Below are positions 45,387 to 54,429 of a stretch of 64,000 nt of DNA, in pieces (the stretch's first letter is position 1; each line of letters starts with the position of its first letter). Below the pieces are notes generated by a model that was given only the letters and a program-made list of their open reading frames with translations, was not told where the DNA came from and did no database searches. A program made the position numbers and the translations under genes. This DNA comes from an uncultured Devosia sp. (GTDB lineage: Bacteria; Pseudomonadota; Alphaproteobacteria; Rhizobiales; Devosiaceae): NCBI RefSeq assembly GCF_946479885.1, contig NZ_CAMLHM010000002.1, positions 186,001 through 250,000 of the forward strand, given 5' to 3'.

Positions 45387-45800
45387 TGAGTCTTTTGGCG
45401 GCGCGGCGGTGTGCGCTACAGCAAAATTCTGGAACGAAGCCGTACTAAGTCTCTGAAATCACGAGTGCCGTATATCAAAACTCTGGAATGAGTATTCGGC
45501 GCGCCATGCCAAAGCAGGAATATTTATTAATGCCAATAGGTTAGTAGAAGAAATGAGAGCAGACCAAGCTCGACGGTTATTGCAGGGCCTGCCGCTCTTA
45601 GAAATGCTAACCTTCTGACAGGCCCGCCGGATTTCAGGACACACTCCCAAGTTGGCCCATCTCCTCGCCCACCCAGCGTTTCAGCGTCGTTTGCTCGGGT
45701 TACGCGAACTTCCCCAAGACCCAACGCCATGAGCGTTGGAAGGGGACATTGGTACGCCGTGATCCAAGATGGCGATGTCCGCAGTCATTGGAGAGAAACA
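45387..45800. other. Intergenic region at the left border of the defence island
   Basis: About 410 bp with no supported gene. It is less GC-rich than the core. It contains two 16-bp direct repeats with 14 identities, CAAAATTCTGGAACGA (45422-45437) and CAAAACTCTGGAATGA (45476-45491), and a dyad CCAACGC-CATGA-GCGTTGG (45721-45739). These may be operators of the downstream operon or remnants of the insertion boundary. No tRNA or integrase gene was found. Confidence 0.55.
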
Positions 45801-45902
45801 ATGAATCCGCCGTCACTGCCATCTTCGCGAAAATCTCAATCCATACTTGTACTTCTGCGGGATCCCGATGACACTTCCTTACGCATCGAAGTTGGGGGGT
45901 GA
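45801..45902 (+). CDS. Possible 33-aa first gene of the DISARM-type operon
   Basis: A frame begins at the ATG at 45801 with GGAGAG 5-10 nt upstream and ends at 45902, overlapping the methyltransferase GTG start by 4 bp (GTGA), the same coupling used by later genes of the operon. An in-frame ATG at 45729 would give 57 aa but lacks a ribosome-binding site. The product (PPSLPSSRKSQSILVLLRDP, then DDTSLRIEVGG) matches nothing I know. It could be a small component or a leader that only loads ribosomes. Confidence 0.35.
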   Translation: MNPPSLPSSRKSQSILVLLRDPDDTSLRIEVGG

Positions 45903-47617
45903 CTTTGGGTTTTTTGGGGGCAGTTCGCGACGACGTTTCACTGCCTTCTGGCATTGAGGTTCGCGGCGTTCGCGAGATTCGGGCGGTAGCCGCTACGCTC
46001 TCTGTCGCTGCCGATCCTCTACTGGTTTGCAAAGAAATCGTCGACAACCGCTTTCGAAACGATACGATCCGCGCGTTCTTCGAAGGCCTGCCCGAAGAAC
46101 ATCGACACTACTGGATTGCCAGTCTCTACGCGCTTTTGATGGGCAGCGACCGGCGAAAGCAGCTCGCTGCATACTTCACGCCTCCCCACCTCGTCGACTA
46201 TTGCATTGATGTTCTCAGCCAGCACGGCGTCCAGGTCGGTAAGGATCGCATCCTTGACCCCTCGTCGGGCGGAGCAGCTTTTCTTGTTCCCCTTGCGCAA
46301 CGCATCGTGCGGGACGGTCGCAGATCGGGCATGCCCGACAACCATATTCTGGAATCGATTACGACGAGCCTGTTTGGCATTGAAATCGATGCGGGGCTGT
46401 CGAACCTCTCACGGACCCTGATGGAGCGTGTGCTCGACGCGGCGGGCATCGCTTGCGACCCGACAAGCTTTGCCATCGTCAACGCCGACACACTGGACAC
46501 ACGGGCGCCCGATCAGCTGTTCGATGCTGTAATTGGGAACCCGCCCTACGGACGTGTGCGGAGACCGGAAGTCTACCTAGAGAGATTTCGCGACGTCGTC
46601 TCCGCCAGCTACTTCAATCTATATGCACTGTTCATCGAGGCAGCCCTGCGTTGGACAAAGCCCGGCGGCTTGATCTGTCTGGTCGTCCCGACCTCCTTCA
46701 TCGGCGGGCCCTACTTCGAGAAGCTTCGGGCTAGCATGACGCGGAACGCTTACGTCGTTCAGCTCGACCCGGTGAACCAGCGAGAAGATCTGTTCCTCGA
46801 CGTGCTTTATGATGTGTGTGTCCTGGTCCTCCGGAAAAAGGGGCAAGCCGTCTCAAGGCCGGTGCCTTCATCCCACCTGCTTCACGTCGACCGCCCTCCT
46901 GAACCGCTTGGGGTTCCCGACATTCCGACCGACGATGGCTCTTCCCGTATCTGGGCAATGCCATCGGGCGCCTCGATACCCTATTTCCAACCTGGTCTCG
47001 CCAGGCTCCAAGATTACGGCTACCGGGCGAAGGTCGGGTATTTCGTCTGGAATCGGGAAAAGGAGCGCTACGCAACCCGCCCAAAGGGCCCTCAGGAAGG
47101 CGAAGTCCCTCTGTACTGGGCCCATGGAGTCAAGGCCAATGAGGAAGCCCAACCCAACGATCGAAAGAACAGCTCCGGAGATATCGGCGTCGTCTCGTTC
47201 CCTGGCAGCAGTCCTGCCGTGATCCAGTCCGACGCGATCATCCTCCAGCGCACGACCAACAAGCGGCAGAATCGTCGGTTGGTTGCCGGCCTGATCTATT
47301 CCGACCGCGTCCCCGGCAATGCCGGCTTCGTGAGTGAGAACCACACGATTCTGGTACTTCCCATCGACGGAAAAGAGCAGAGGGTCACGCTCGAGACGCT
47401 TTGCCGCCTCTTGAACACATCGGCCGTGGACGAGCGGTTCAGACGAATATCGGGAACGGTCAGCGTGTCGTCGAAGGCCTTGGCCGTCCTGCCGCTGCCG
47501 CGCGTGGAGGAGATCACGGCCCTGTTCGGCGCCTGCGATGACGAAGTCGCTGCGAGGATGGCCTATGAACGATCCCTTGCCAAGGCGGCCAGCCCCCGTC
47601 TGGTCGAGGTTCCATGA
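45899..47617 (+). CDS. drmMI: N6-adenine DNA methyltransferase of a DISARM-type system (DrmMI-like)
   Basis: 572 aa from the GTG at 45899. YFTPPHLVDYCIDVL near residue 92, motif I ILDPSSGGAAFLVPLAQRIV near 118 and motif IV DAVIGNPPYGRV (NPPY at 213-216) mark an N6-adenine methyltransferase of the Eco57I/TaqI kind, followed by FIEAALRWTKPGGLICLVVP. The C-terminal ~300 residues should read the target sequence. In DISARM the methyltransferase marks host DNA as self. Class 1 systems use an adenine enzyme (DrmMI), which this resembles, though classic DrmMI may be longer. It overlaps the next gene by 4 bp. The symbol is inferred from context. Confidence 0.75.
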   Translation: MTLGFLGAVRDDVSLPSGIEVRGVREIRAVAATLSVAADPLLVCKEIVDNRFRNDTIRAFFEGLPEEHRHYWIASLYALLMGSDRRKQLAAYFTPPHLVDYCIDVLSQHGVQVGKDRILDPSSGGAAFLVPLAQRIVRDGRRSGMPDNHILESITTSLFGIEIDAGLSNLSRTLMERVLDAAGIACDPTSFAIVNADTLDTRAPDQLFDAVIGNPPYGRVRRPEVYLERFRDVVSASYFNLYALFIEAALRWTKPGGLICLVVPTSFIGGPYFEKLRASMTRNAYVVQLDPVNQREDLFLDVLYDVCVLVLRKKGQAVSRPVPSSHLLHVDRPPEPLGVPDIPTDDGSSRIWAMPSGASIPYFQPGLARLQDYGYRAKVGYFVWNREKERYATRPKGPQEGEVPLYWAHGVKANEEAQPNDRKNSSGDIGVVSFPGSSPAVIQSDAIILQRTTNKRQNRRLVAGLIYSDRVPGNAGFVSENHTILVLPIDGKEQRVTLETLCRLLNTSAVDERFRRISGTVSVSSKALAVLPLPRVEEITALFGACDDEVAARMAYERSLAKAASPRLVEVP

Positions 47618-50244
47618 CCATGCTCGAGAGCGGGCCGCCAGACGAGGTTAGGGTGCGCGTCGAACCTGCGCATGGCCGCCGCTTCTATCGTCGTGGTGAG
47701 CCAGGAAAGGGCGTGGAACTGTCCTCTGCGACCCTGGGGCTCCTCTCTGAATTCGAAGACGTTATCGCGGATCGCAAGAGCCGGGTTTCTCTCGCCTGGC
47801 CCGTGGGCCCAGAGGATGTGGGCACGTTACATTCTTTGGCTGCCCTGAGCCGGATTCAGAGCGGAACAAGCGACGGGTTGCGGACACTCTTCTTCCCGTG
47901 GAGCACGGGAAGTCGGGGCTTTCAACGTGCTACATTGGTAGACCGCGTCCACCTGCTGAACTCTGTGAAGCCGCGACTGACTACGATTCTATCGAACCCT
48001 AGCAGGGCCGATCAGTCGTACGTGCTTGGACTGCATAGCCTCCAGCATATCTCGAGCAGCGGCAAATCGCCGAAGAATTTGACCAAAGCCCTGGCAAAGG
48101 ATCCCGGTGCAATTCACCCGTCGTTGTTCGAGATTATGCCTCAGACCGGCATCAGCGCCCAAGGTAGCGTCCACCACTACGCCAAGCTATTCCTCAGCAG
48201 AGTCCGTCGCCATACGTGGTTTGCAGACAGCGCTAGGCTGACCGAACTGTCGACGGCTGCGGGGTCCCCTTTCTTCATGGTCGGCCTCCACCAGCAGACC
48301 ATCAACGCAAAGCACTTGAAGTCCCAAGGTTTCGACCCGCGATACGGTGGGCGACACCCTGACACGATTTTGCTCGATTTGACACAAAGGGCACGCCGCC
48401 GCTTGGCACCCAAATGGCGCGACGCGGTGCGGAAGTTTTTCGATCTAATCCTGAACGTTTATGGGGACAAAGCACCTCCGATCCATGCCGTGACGGATGA
48501 CGTCTTCGTAGCGCAGGAACTTCGGTTCAAGATCGTCCACGACTACGACGAACGCCGCCGTGCCCGGAGCCAGAAGGATCGGTCACCGGTCAGAACCAGC
48601 ATCACATTCAACGCCGAGCCCGATCTTTTCGGTACGAAGGCGTTCGCTCCCGGCAAGGTCACCGAGGTGAAGGCCGAGGCGTATGGGAGTGAACTGCTGC
48701 GCATCCAACAGTTCGGCTTTGCCCTCACCCGGAATCTCGAAGCTATGGGAATGCCTGATCAGTACATGGAAGGCATCCGGTCGGCCGGTTTTGTTCTCCA
48801 GAACCTAATGTCAGTGCCCGGTCCACCCAAGCAGATGCAGGAGTTCATCAACGACAACTTCAGCGGGCTCGACCGCGAGCGCGTAGGTGCGGGCTACGAC
48901 CACTTGAGGGTCCGGGGCCTGCTTCGCGAGGCGGTGGCGACTGGCTACGCTGGGCGGCATCAGGGTGAACTCCAGGATTACTTGGCAAGCGTCGACAAGG
49001 TTGGCATCGCGCTATCCAGTGACAGTCCTGGGTGGGCCCTATTCGACAAGGCAATGCGTGCCATCGTGCAGAGATCCACGCGAACGATCGTGGTTGTGCG
49101 AAGTGAGACGGTAAAGAGTTTTGTCGAGTGGCGGTTCGAGCACGCTTCCGAATTGGCTGACATCCGTGACGCCTTGTTGAAAAAGGTACTACTGGTCGCC
49201 AAACGCAACGCCAATCACGCGGTTGGCGAGGATACGGTGCAGCGGCAGTTGTATTCCCGCATGCTCTTCATCGAGCCGATCGCCGACGATTTCCTACACG
49301 TGCTCACGAACGGTTGGACGCCCGCCAGCGTGCGTCTGCTATCCAGCATAGCTGGCGCCGAGCAGATCCGACGCCGTGTCGACGCATTGCTTCAAATCCC
49401 CGGGATCGCTCCCGTCAAGCAAACCCTCGATGTCGTCGGCGCTGAACTCAACCGAGTGCTGGACGGTCATTTTGCCGATATTCCTGATCTGGAGATTGCG
49501 CCTAGTCTGCCTAAGTTATCGGCCTTGGATCTTCGCGCCGGAAGCTCGGTTGGCGGGCGTCGCAGGACCATAATCTCCGAGGGGGGTATCCGTATCCTGG
49601 CCTTCGACAGGACGGAATTCGCGGTCTACGATCCGAGCGAACTTCAGCCATTCTCGAAAAAACTGGCGAAAGACTTGGTTCGTGGTGACCAGATTTTCGC
49701 AATCGACCCCGAGTTCATTGCTATCGCTAGAGATCGTTTGAACTTTGTCGCAAGAGCATCGCAGATTCTGCCTCAGTATCACCGTGTAGTTGCCGATGCG
49801 GCCCGAAATCTCCCTGGCGACAGCGTCACCGACAAGGCGAATTCGCTCCGGGCGACCATCCTCCACAAGAGTCCAAATACAGACCTGCCAGGGATTCAGG
49901 CTATGCGGGCATGGATCGACGTCGAGGACTTAATCGACGCTTCTGCTACCGACGTGCGACCCAATGCGCCGAGATCCAAGGAGCAATACCTCTGCTTCAT
50001 GAGTGCCTTGGATGTGGAAGAGGATCTGGCCAAATTCTATTGGGACTACGCGATCTTCATGACGCGGTCGCTGCGGATCAAGTCCGGGGCGGCGTTCCAC
50101 CAACTCTTTATGGGGATCCTGGTGGATCCATATTCGGTGGTTTCACGACTTCCACCCGAGAGTAGCGCTGAAATATGGAGGCTGCACGAAGCTGCGGAGA
50201 GCCGGATCGTCACAGTTTCCCAAACGGCGGAGGACGATGAATGA
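47614..50244 (+). CDS. Unrecognised 876-aa component of the DISARM-type operon
   Basis: 876 aa, soluble, without membrane segments. I see no Walker motif, nuclease motif or zinc cluster. The C-terminal part has a beta-rich stretch near 658-705 (GGIRILAFDRTEFAVYDPSE, LQPFSKKLAKDLVRGDQIFA) that could be a binding domain, and the end (WDYAIFMTRSLRIKSGAAFH) is helical. It sits directly before drmA, the place where class 2 systems carry DrmE, a large protein of unknown function. Whether it is a distant DrmE or a new component cannot be decided from sequence. It overlaps both neighbours by 4 bp (ATGA), so it must be part of the operon. Confidence 0.7.
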   Translation: MTMLESGPPDEVRVRVEPAHGRRFYRRGEPGKGVELSSATLGLLSEFEDVIADRKSRVSLAWPVGPEDVGTLHSLAALSRIQSGTSDGLRTLFFPWSTGSRGFQRATLVDRVHLLNSVKPRLTTILSNPSRADQSYVLGLHSLQHISSSGKSPKNLTKALAKDPGAIHPSLFEIMPQTGISAQGSVHHYAKLFLSRVRRHTWFADSARLTELSTAAGSPFFMVGLHQQTINAKHLKSQGFDPRYGGRHPDTILLDLTQRARRRLAPKWRDAVRKFFDLILNVYGDKAPPIHAVTDDVFVAQELRFKIVHDYDERRRARSQKDRSPVRTSITFNAEPDLFGTKAFAPGKVTEVKAEAYGSELLRIQQFGFALTRNLEAMGMPDQYMEGIRSAGFVLQNLMSVPGPPKQMQEFINDNFSGLDRERVGAGYDHLRVRGLLREAVATGYAGRHQGELQDYLASVDKVGIALSSDSPGWALFDKAMRAIVQRSTRTIVVVRSETVKSFVEWRFEHASELADIRDALLKKVLLVAKRNANHAVGEDTVQRQLYSRMLFIEPIADDFLHVLTNGWTPASVRLLSSIAGAEQIRRRVDALLQIPGIAPVKQTLDVVGAELNRVLDGHFADIPDLEIAPSLPKLSALDLRAGSSVGGRRRTIISEGGIRILAFDRTEFAVYDPSELQPFSKKLAKDLVRGDQIFAIDPEFIAIARDRLNFVARASQILPQYHRVVADAARNLPGDSVTDKANSLRATILHKSPNTDLPGIQAMRAWIDVEDLIDASATDVRPNAPRSKEQYLCFMSALDVEEDLAKFYWDYAIFMTRSLRIKSGAAFHQLFMGILVDPYSVVSRLPPESSAEIWRLHEAAESRIVTVSQTAEDDE

Positions 50245-53200
50245 AACTGGTCGATCAGAAGGCCCTGCCCGCCGATATCGTTGAGGTACTATCCGAGGCC
50301 AAAGAAGCGATCGTCGACAGCCTGCTGAACACTATGTGGGAAACGGTGAGCGGTTCCGGGCCTGGTGGGCGAGTTGTTCATGGCGCGAAGCCATCGCAGC
50401 AGTTCGTCAGCGGATTCCTGATGCCCCGTTACGATGCTGGGGCAGTCAACGATGAGACATCAGACATCCATCTCAGTACGATTGGAATGGACTGCCAGAT
50501 CGATGCCAACGCAAAGGGTGTAGCACGGGTTGAGGCTCAGTTCGCCATCTATGTCCGAGCCCTACCAGAATGGAGTGAGCTTCAGAGCGACGCCCTCGAA
50601 CTAATGCCGAACTTTCTGCTCAGACCTGAAATCGAGGAGGATGTTCGCCACCGGCTGCACGACCGTAGGGAAGTGCTCAAGGCCGATGAGGCGGCCGGGA
50701 GATCTCCTGCCCGTAAATGGCCGGAACGGCAACAAGAAGCCTATGGAACCCTGCTCGCGGAACATGGGGTACGGATCGAGACGGGCGCCCAACTCGGCGA
50801 CCAGGAGCTTGAGGAAGGCGAAGAGGCAATCGAACCGCCGCAAGACCTGGAAGTCCGACAGTTGGCGCCGCGCAAAGGCAGATTCATTTTCGACAACGAG
50901 CGTTCCGCGCGCGATGCCGAAATGCCGTCCAAATGGATCAGAATACCAATCGTGCCGAACGTGCTCGAGATTGATCTTGCAGATGAAAGCACCATTCAAG
51001 GCCGCGCCGATGCGTGGGCTGCTGACACGCGCACAAAGATCAGAAGTACCGTTCAGGCCTGGTTGGACAGCGACGATGGCAAGCGGCTAGCCCTCCGAAG
51101 AACAGCACTTCGGCCATCCAACGTCGCGTCGGAGCAAAGCTGGAACGCGATGCTGGCAGAGTTGAGAAAGACCTCTCCCGCTCTGGACGACATCGCCCCC
51201 AATATTGACCGGGTCACGTTGAGCGTAACCCTTCGACTAGACCTGCGAGATCGTTCGCGACGCACCCTACGCGTGCTCCTCGAAAACAACGGGGAGGAAG
51301 TGGACAGGCGGAAGCGTGATCGCTTCGACCACTCGATTCATCAGGTTTCCCTGAGAGTTGCGCTCCCGCGCTCGGCCCACCTCCCCCTGCGCTTGGACCG
51401 AGTAGAGCCCTCGTACCGGTTCCAAGACTTTCTCACGTATCCTGCCATTGGCGTGAACTGCGGAACTGTTGTTGAACCCTCTGACGACGACAGGTTGTTG
51501 CTGGCAACCACTTGGTCACCGAGATATCAACAGCCGCGCATCACACCTACTATGGTCGACGAATGCCCGACTGGTTTCCTAGACCTTGGAGCAGATAGCT
51601 TTTCCGCTTCTTCGCTGTTAGCGATCGTGGACGCATATCAATCTTGGATCGCTGATAAAGAGGGCAATCTTGACCCGACGAAGGGGGCACGTACCACTGA
51701 GGACGCCGAACGGGAACGAACACGATTTAAGAAGGACATTGCGCAGTATCGAGCCGAATGCGCGCGCATCAAACTGGGCATAGAGCTGCTGATCGAGTCA
51801 GAGATGGCCTATCGCCACGACGAGAATGCGTCGAAGGCCTCCCCATTCAGAGCGTGGCTGCTTCTGAACAGATCGTTCGCTGATGCTGGCAAGGCCCGCG
51901 GCGTTACGTCGTGGCGCCTGTTCCAGTTAGCGTTCATCCTCGCCCACGTCTCGACGATTGCATCGCGCATGCCGGCATTCGCTGAGGCACGTTGGTTCGA
52001 CCAGGATTTCGACGAGCAAACCGCCACACTTCTCTATTTCCCGACCGGCGGCGGGAAGTCCGAAGCATTTTTCGGCCTTCTCCTCTTCAATCTGTTTCTC
52101 GACAGGTTGCGGGGAAAGCTAGTCGGCGTAACGGCGCTGATCCGCTATCCGCTGCGCCTCCTGACGCTGCAACAGGCCCAGCGCCTGCATGCGCTTCTGA
52201 CAAGAGCCGAGCTGCGAAGGATCTCCGCGGGTATTCCAGGGGAGCCGTTCCTCATTGGCTTCTGGGTCGGCGACAGCAACACGCCGAACCGTAGCAATGA
52301 CGATCGTCTGGCGGCCATACCGTATTCCAACGATCCGAAGCATGCCAACGGCGACGACGCCTCGACCAGGGACTATGACGAGGCAAACGAAAGCTTCAAC
52401 AAGATACCGACATGCCCGATTTGCGGAGAGCATACTGGGCTTCGGAAAGTCCGGACTTCCACAGGTGACGAGACCCGCGTGTTTTGCCTCTCTTCTTCCT
52501 GCGCGTGGAACCGCGGCACTGGCAACAGCCCCATGCCCTTCCTCATCGTGGACGAGGACATCTACGCAAGGGCGCCGGCTGTGCTCTTGGGAGTTATCGA
52601 TAAACTCGCGCTGATCGGGCAGAGCCAACGAACTATCGGTAGAATAGTGGCGATGTTCGGCCTGGCAAGGTGGCGCGATCCGGCCTCGGGTCGTTTCGTA
52701 ATGCCTTCGGTCGATCAGTTGAAGACCGGCGCGGCCAGCGGGGGCCTCATCGAAGTAGCTCCCGCCTTTGCCAGGGGCGCCGAAGTGTTCGTCGACCCCC
52801 TGCCCTCATTGATTATTCAGGACGAGGCCCACCTGCTCGAAGAAAGCCTCGGTACATTCGCTGGCCTGTTCGAAACACTGCTAGAACAGATCATGATCCG
52901 AAGCGCCAAACTGCTCGGAAACAGAGCTGCGCGGATTCCTGCTGGAGACCGAACGCCCCGCATGCCGAAGGTGATCGCCGCGACGGCCACCGTAAGCGTG
53001 CCGGAGCAGCAGTTTGGAGCGCTTTATCAGCGTCGCCATATGCATTTCCCGTATCCAGGACCTTCCCTATACGAGTCCTTCTACTCTCGACCCGCGGAGC
53101 CGACGCGAGCTGCGCGAAAGGGCCTGGCAGGGGGATCACCGCTGTCGCCCGAGATCGAGGCGCCATGGATGCGTACTTATGCTGCGGTGATGACGAACGG

Positions 53201-54428
53201 CAAAAATCATACGGTCACCACTGTTAAGTTGCTGGCTGCATATCATTTGGCCATTACCGGCTGCTGGCAGGACATGCACGATCCCGCGCTTCGACAAGAT
53301 GTCGTCAGGCGGCTGACCGCATCCCTTAGCCCAAACTCTCCGCTTCGACATTTCCATGCCGACGCACTGGAAAAGGTCGCCAACTACTCGCCCGACCTGT
53401 TGGCAACGCTGCTCGACCTAATGCGTATCTCCCTCACCTACGTAACTAACAAGAAGGGTGGTGATCAGGTTATCGATGCCTTCGGTGAGGAAGTGGCAAA
53501 GTCCCACGCAAAGGCTGGGCGCGCTCTTGGTCACTTCAAGACTGAGCTTATCTCCGGCGGCGTCGACGTGGCGACCATCCAGGCGATCATGCGCGCTGCA
53601 GATGGGACCTCAACGCCCGGGGAAGAATTCCAGAATCTCGAAGGCTCTCTGCGGAACATCGTGGCCACCTCGGCCATTTCGCACGGCGTCGACGTCGACA
53701 AATTCAACGCCATGTTCTTCGCCGGCATGCCGAGTGACATTGCCGAGTTCATCCAGGCGTCCTCGCGCGTGGGTCGCAATCATGTCGGTTTCAGTCTGCT
53801 TGTGCCTACGCCGCACTCGCGCGGCGATCGCTATATCGTCGAGACCCACGATATCTTCCACCGGTTCCTGGAACGCATGATCGCGCCGCCTGCCATAACA
53901 CGGTGGGCAGTGACCGCACACGACCGTGTTATGGCCAGCGTGTTCCAGGCTTGGTTGGTTGGCTGCGTCGATCAACAGCTGTTTGTGCAACTACCAGACG
54001 CGGATAAGGCGAAGGTCCGTATCTTCAATTCGGTGCTCGACGTGAGCCGACTGTTCTCCTCATCAGACTACCCGCAGGCATCGAAGGACTTCTTGGACTT
54101 CGCCACCGCCGCCCTGGGCGTCAACGGCCGAGGGATTGACAGGGTCGGCGCCGCGCCAAATGGCAATTTTTACGAAGACAATATTCGGAACAAAGCCAAG
54201 CTCCTTGTCGACGACCTTCGTGGCAGCGGCACAACCACTCCGCTTCGCGACTACTGGAGGAATGGCAACGTCGCTCAGCCGCCGATGCTGTCCTTGCGCG
54301 ACGTTGATGAGGCTGGAAAGTTCTATCCTGCCCGCGGCCTGAGCGCAGGTGGGGGCGACAAGAACGTTGAGGAGGCCCTAAAGGTTATCCGCAACAAACG
54401 AGTAGGCGAACTGGACGGAGCCGACTGA
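50241..54428 (+). CDS. drmA: DrmA-like SF2 helicase
   Basis: 1395 aa. Walker A LLYFPTGGGKSEAFFGLLLF lies near 600, motif II IIQDEAHLLEESLGTF near 857, motif III ATATVSVPEQQ near 914, and motifs V-VI VATSAISHGVDVDKF and FIQASSRVGRNHVGFSLLVP near 1140-1175. A zinc-binding pair (CPICGEHTG...CLSSSCAWN) is inserted near 723-755. The ~590-residue N-terminal region without known motifs and the wide insertions fit DrmA, the DISARM helicase that acts with DrmB on invading DNA. It is followed by drmB after 1 bp. Confidence 0.85.
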   Translation: MKLVDQKALPADIVEVLSEAKEAIVDSLLNTMWETVSGSGPGGRVVHGAKPSQQFVSGFLMPRYDAGAVNDETSDIHLSTIGMDCQIDANAKGVARVEAQFAIYVRALPEWSELQSDALELMPNFLLRPEIEEDVRHRLHDRREVLKADEAAGRSPARKWPERQQEAYGTLLAEHGVRIETGAQLGDQELEEGEEAIEPPQDLEVRQLAPRKGRFIFDNERSARDAEMPSKWIRIPIVPNVLEIDLADESTIQGRADAWAADTRTKIRSTVQAWLDSDDGKRLALRRTALRPSNVASEQSWNAMLAELRKTSPALDDIAPNIDRVTLSVTLRLDLRDRSRRTLRVLLENNGEEVDRRKRDRFDHSIHQVSLRVALPRSAHLPLRLDRVEPSYRFQDFLTYPAIGVNCGTVVEPSDDDRLLLATTWSPRYQQPRITPTMVDECPTGFLDLGADSFSASSLLAIVDAYQSWIADKEGNLDPTKGARTTEDAERERTRFKKDIAQYRAECARIKLGIELLIESEMAYRHDENASKASPFRAWLLLNRSFADAGKARGVTSWRLFQLAFILAHVSTIASRMPAFAEARWFDQDFDEQTATLLYFPTGGGKSEAFFGLLLFNLFLDRLRGKLVGVTALIRYPLRLLTLQQAQRLHALLTRAELRRISAGIPGEPFLIGFWVGDSNTPNRSNDDRLAAIPYSNDPKHANGDDASTRDYDEANESFNKIPTCPICGEHTGLRKVRTSTGDETRVFCLSSSCAWNRGTGNSPMPFLIVDEDIYARAPAVLLGVIDKLALIGQSQRTIGRIVAMFGLARWRDPASGRFVMPSVDQLKTGAASGGLIEVAPAFARGAEVFVDPLPSLIIQDEAHLLEESLGTFAGLFETLLEQIMIRSAKLLGNRAARIPAGDRTPRMPKVIAATATVSVPEQQFGALYQRRHMHFPYPGPSLYESFYSRPAEPTRAARKGLAGGSPLSPEIEAPWMRTYAAVMTNGKNHTVTTVKLLAAYHLAITGCWQDMHDPALRQDVVRRLTASLSPNSPLRHFHADALEKVANYSPDLLATLLDLMRISLTYVTNKKGGDQVIDAFGEEVAKSHAKAGRALGHFKTELISGGVDVATIQAIMRAADGTSTPGEEFQNLEGSLRNIVATSAISHGVDVDKFNAMFFAGMPSDIAEFIQASSRVGRNHVGFSLLVPTPHSRGDRYIVETHDIFHRFLERMIAPPAITRWAVTAHDRVMASVFQAWLVGCVDQQLFVQLPDADKAKVRIFNSVLDVSRLFSSSDYPQASKDFLDFATAALGVNGRGIDRVGAAPNGNFYEDNIRNKAKLLVDDLRGSGTTTPLRDYWRNGNVAQPPMLSLRDVDEAGKFYPARGLSAGGGDKNVEEALKVIRNKRVGELDGAD

Positions 54429-54429
54429 A

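Noticed and set aside
45459..45730. Two short minus-strand frames at the island border
   Set aside because: No ribosome-binding site and no sensible sequence; they overlap in different frames.
45299..45900. tRNA gene or integrase marking the island's left border
   Set aside because: I looked for tRNA-like cloverleaf arms and an integrase and saw neither; the boundary is suggested only by composition and gene content.
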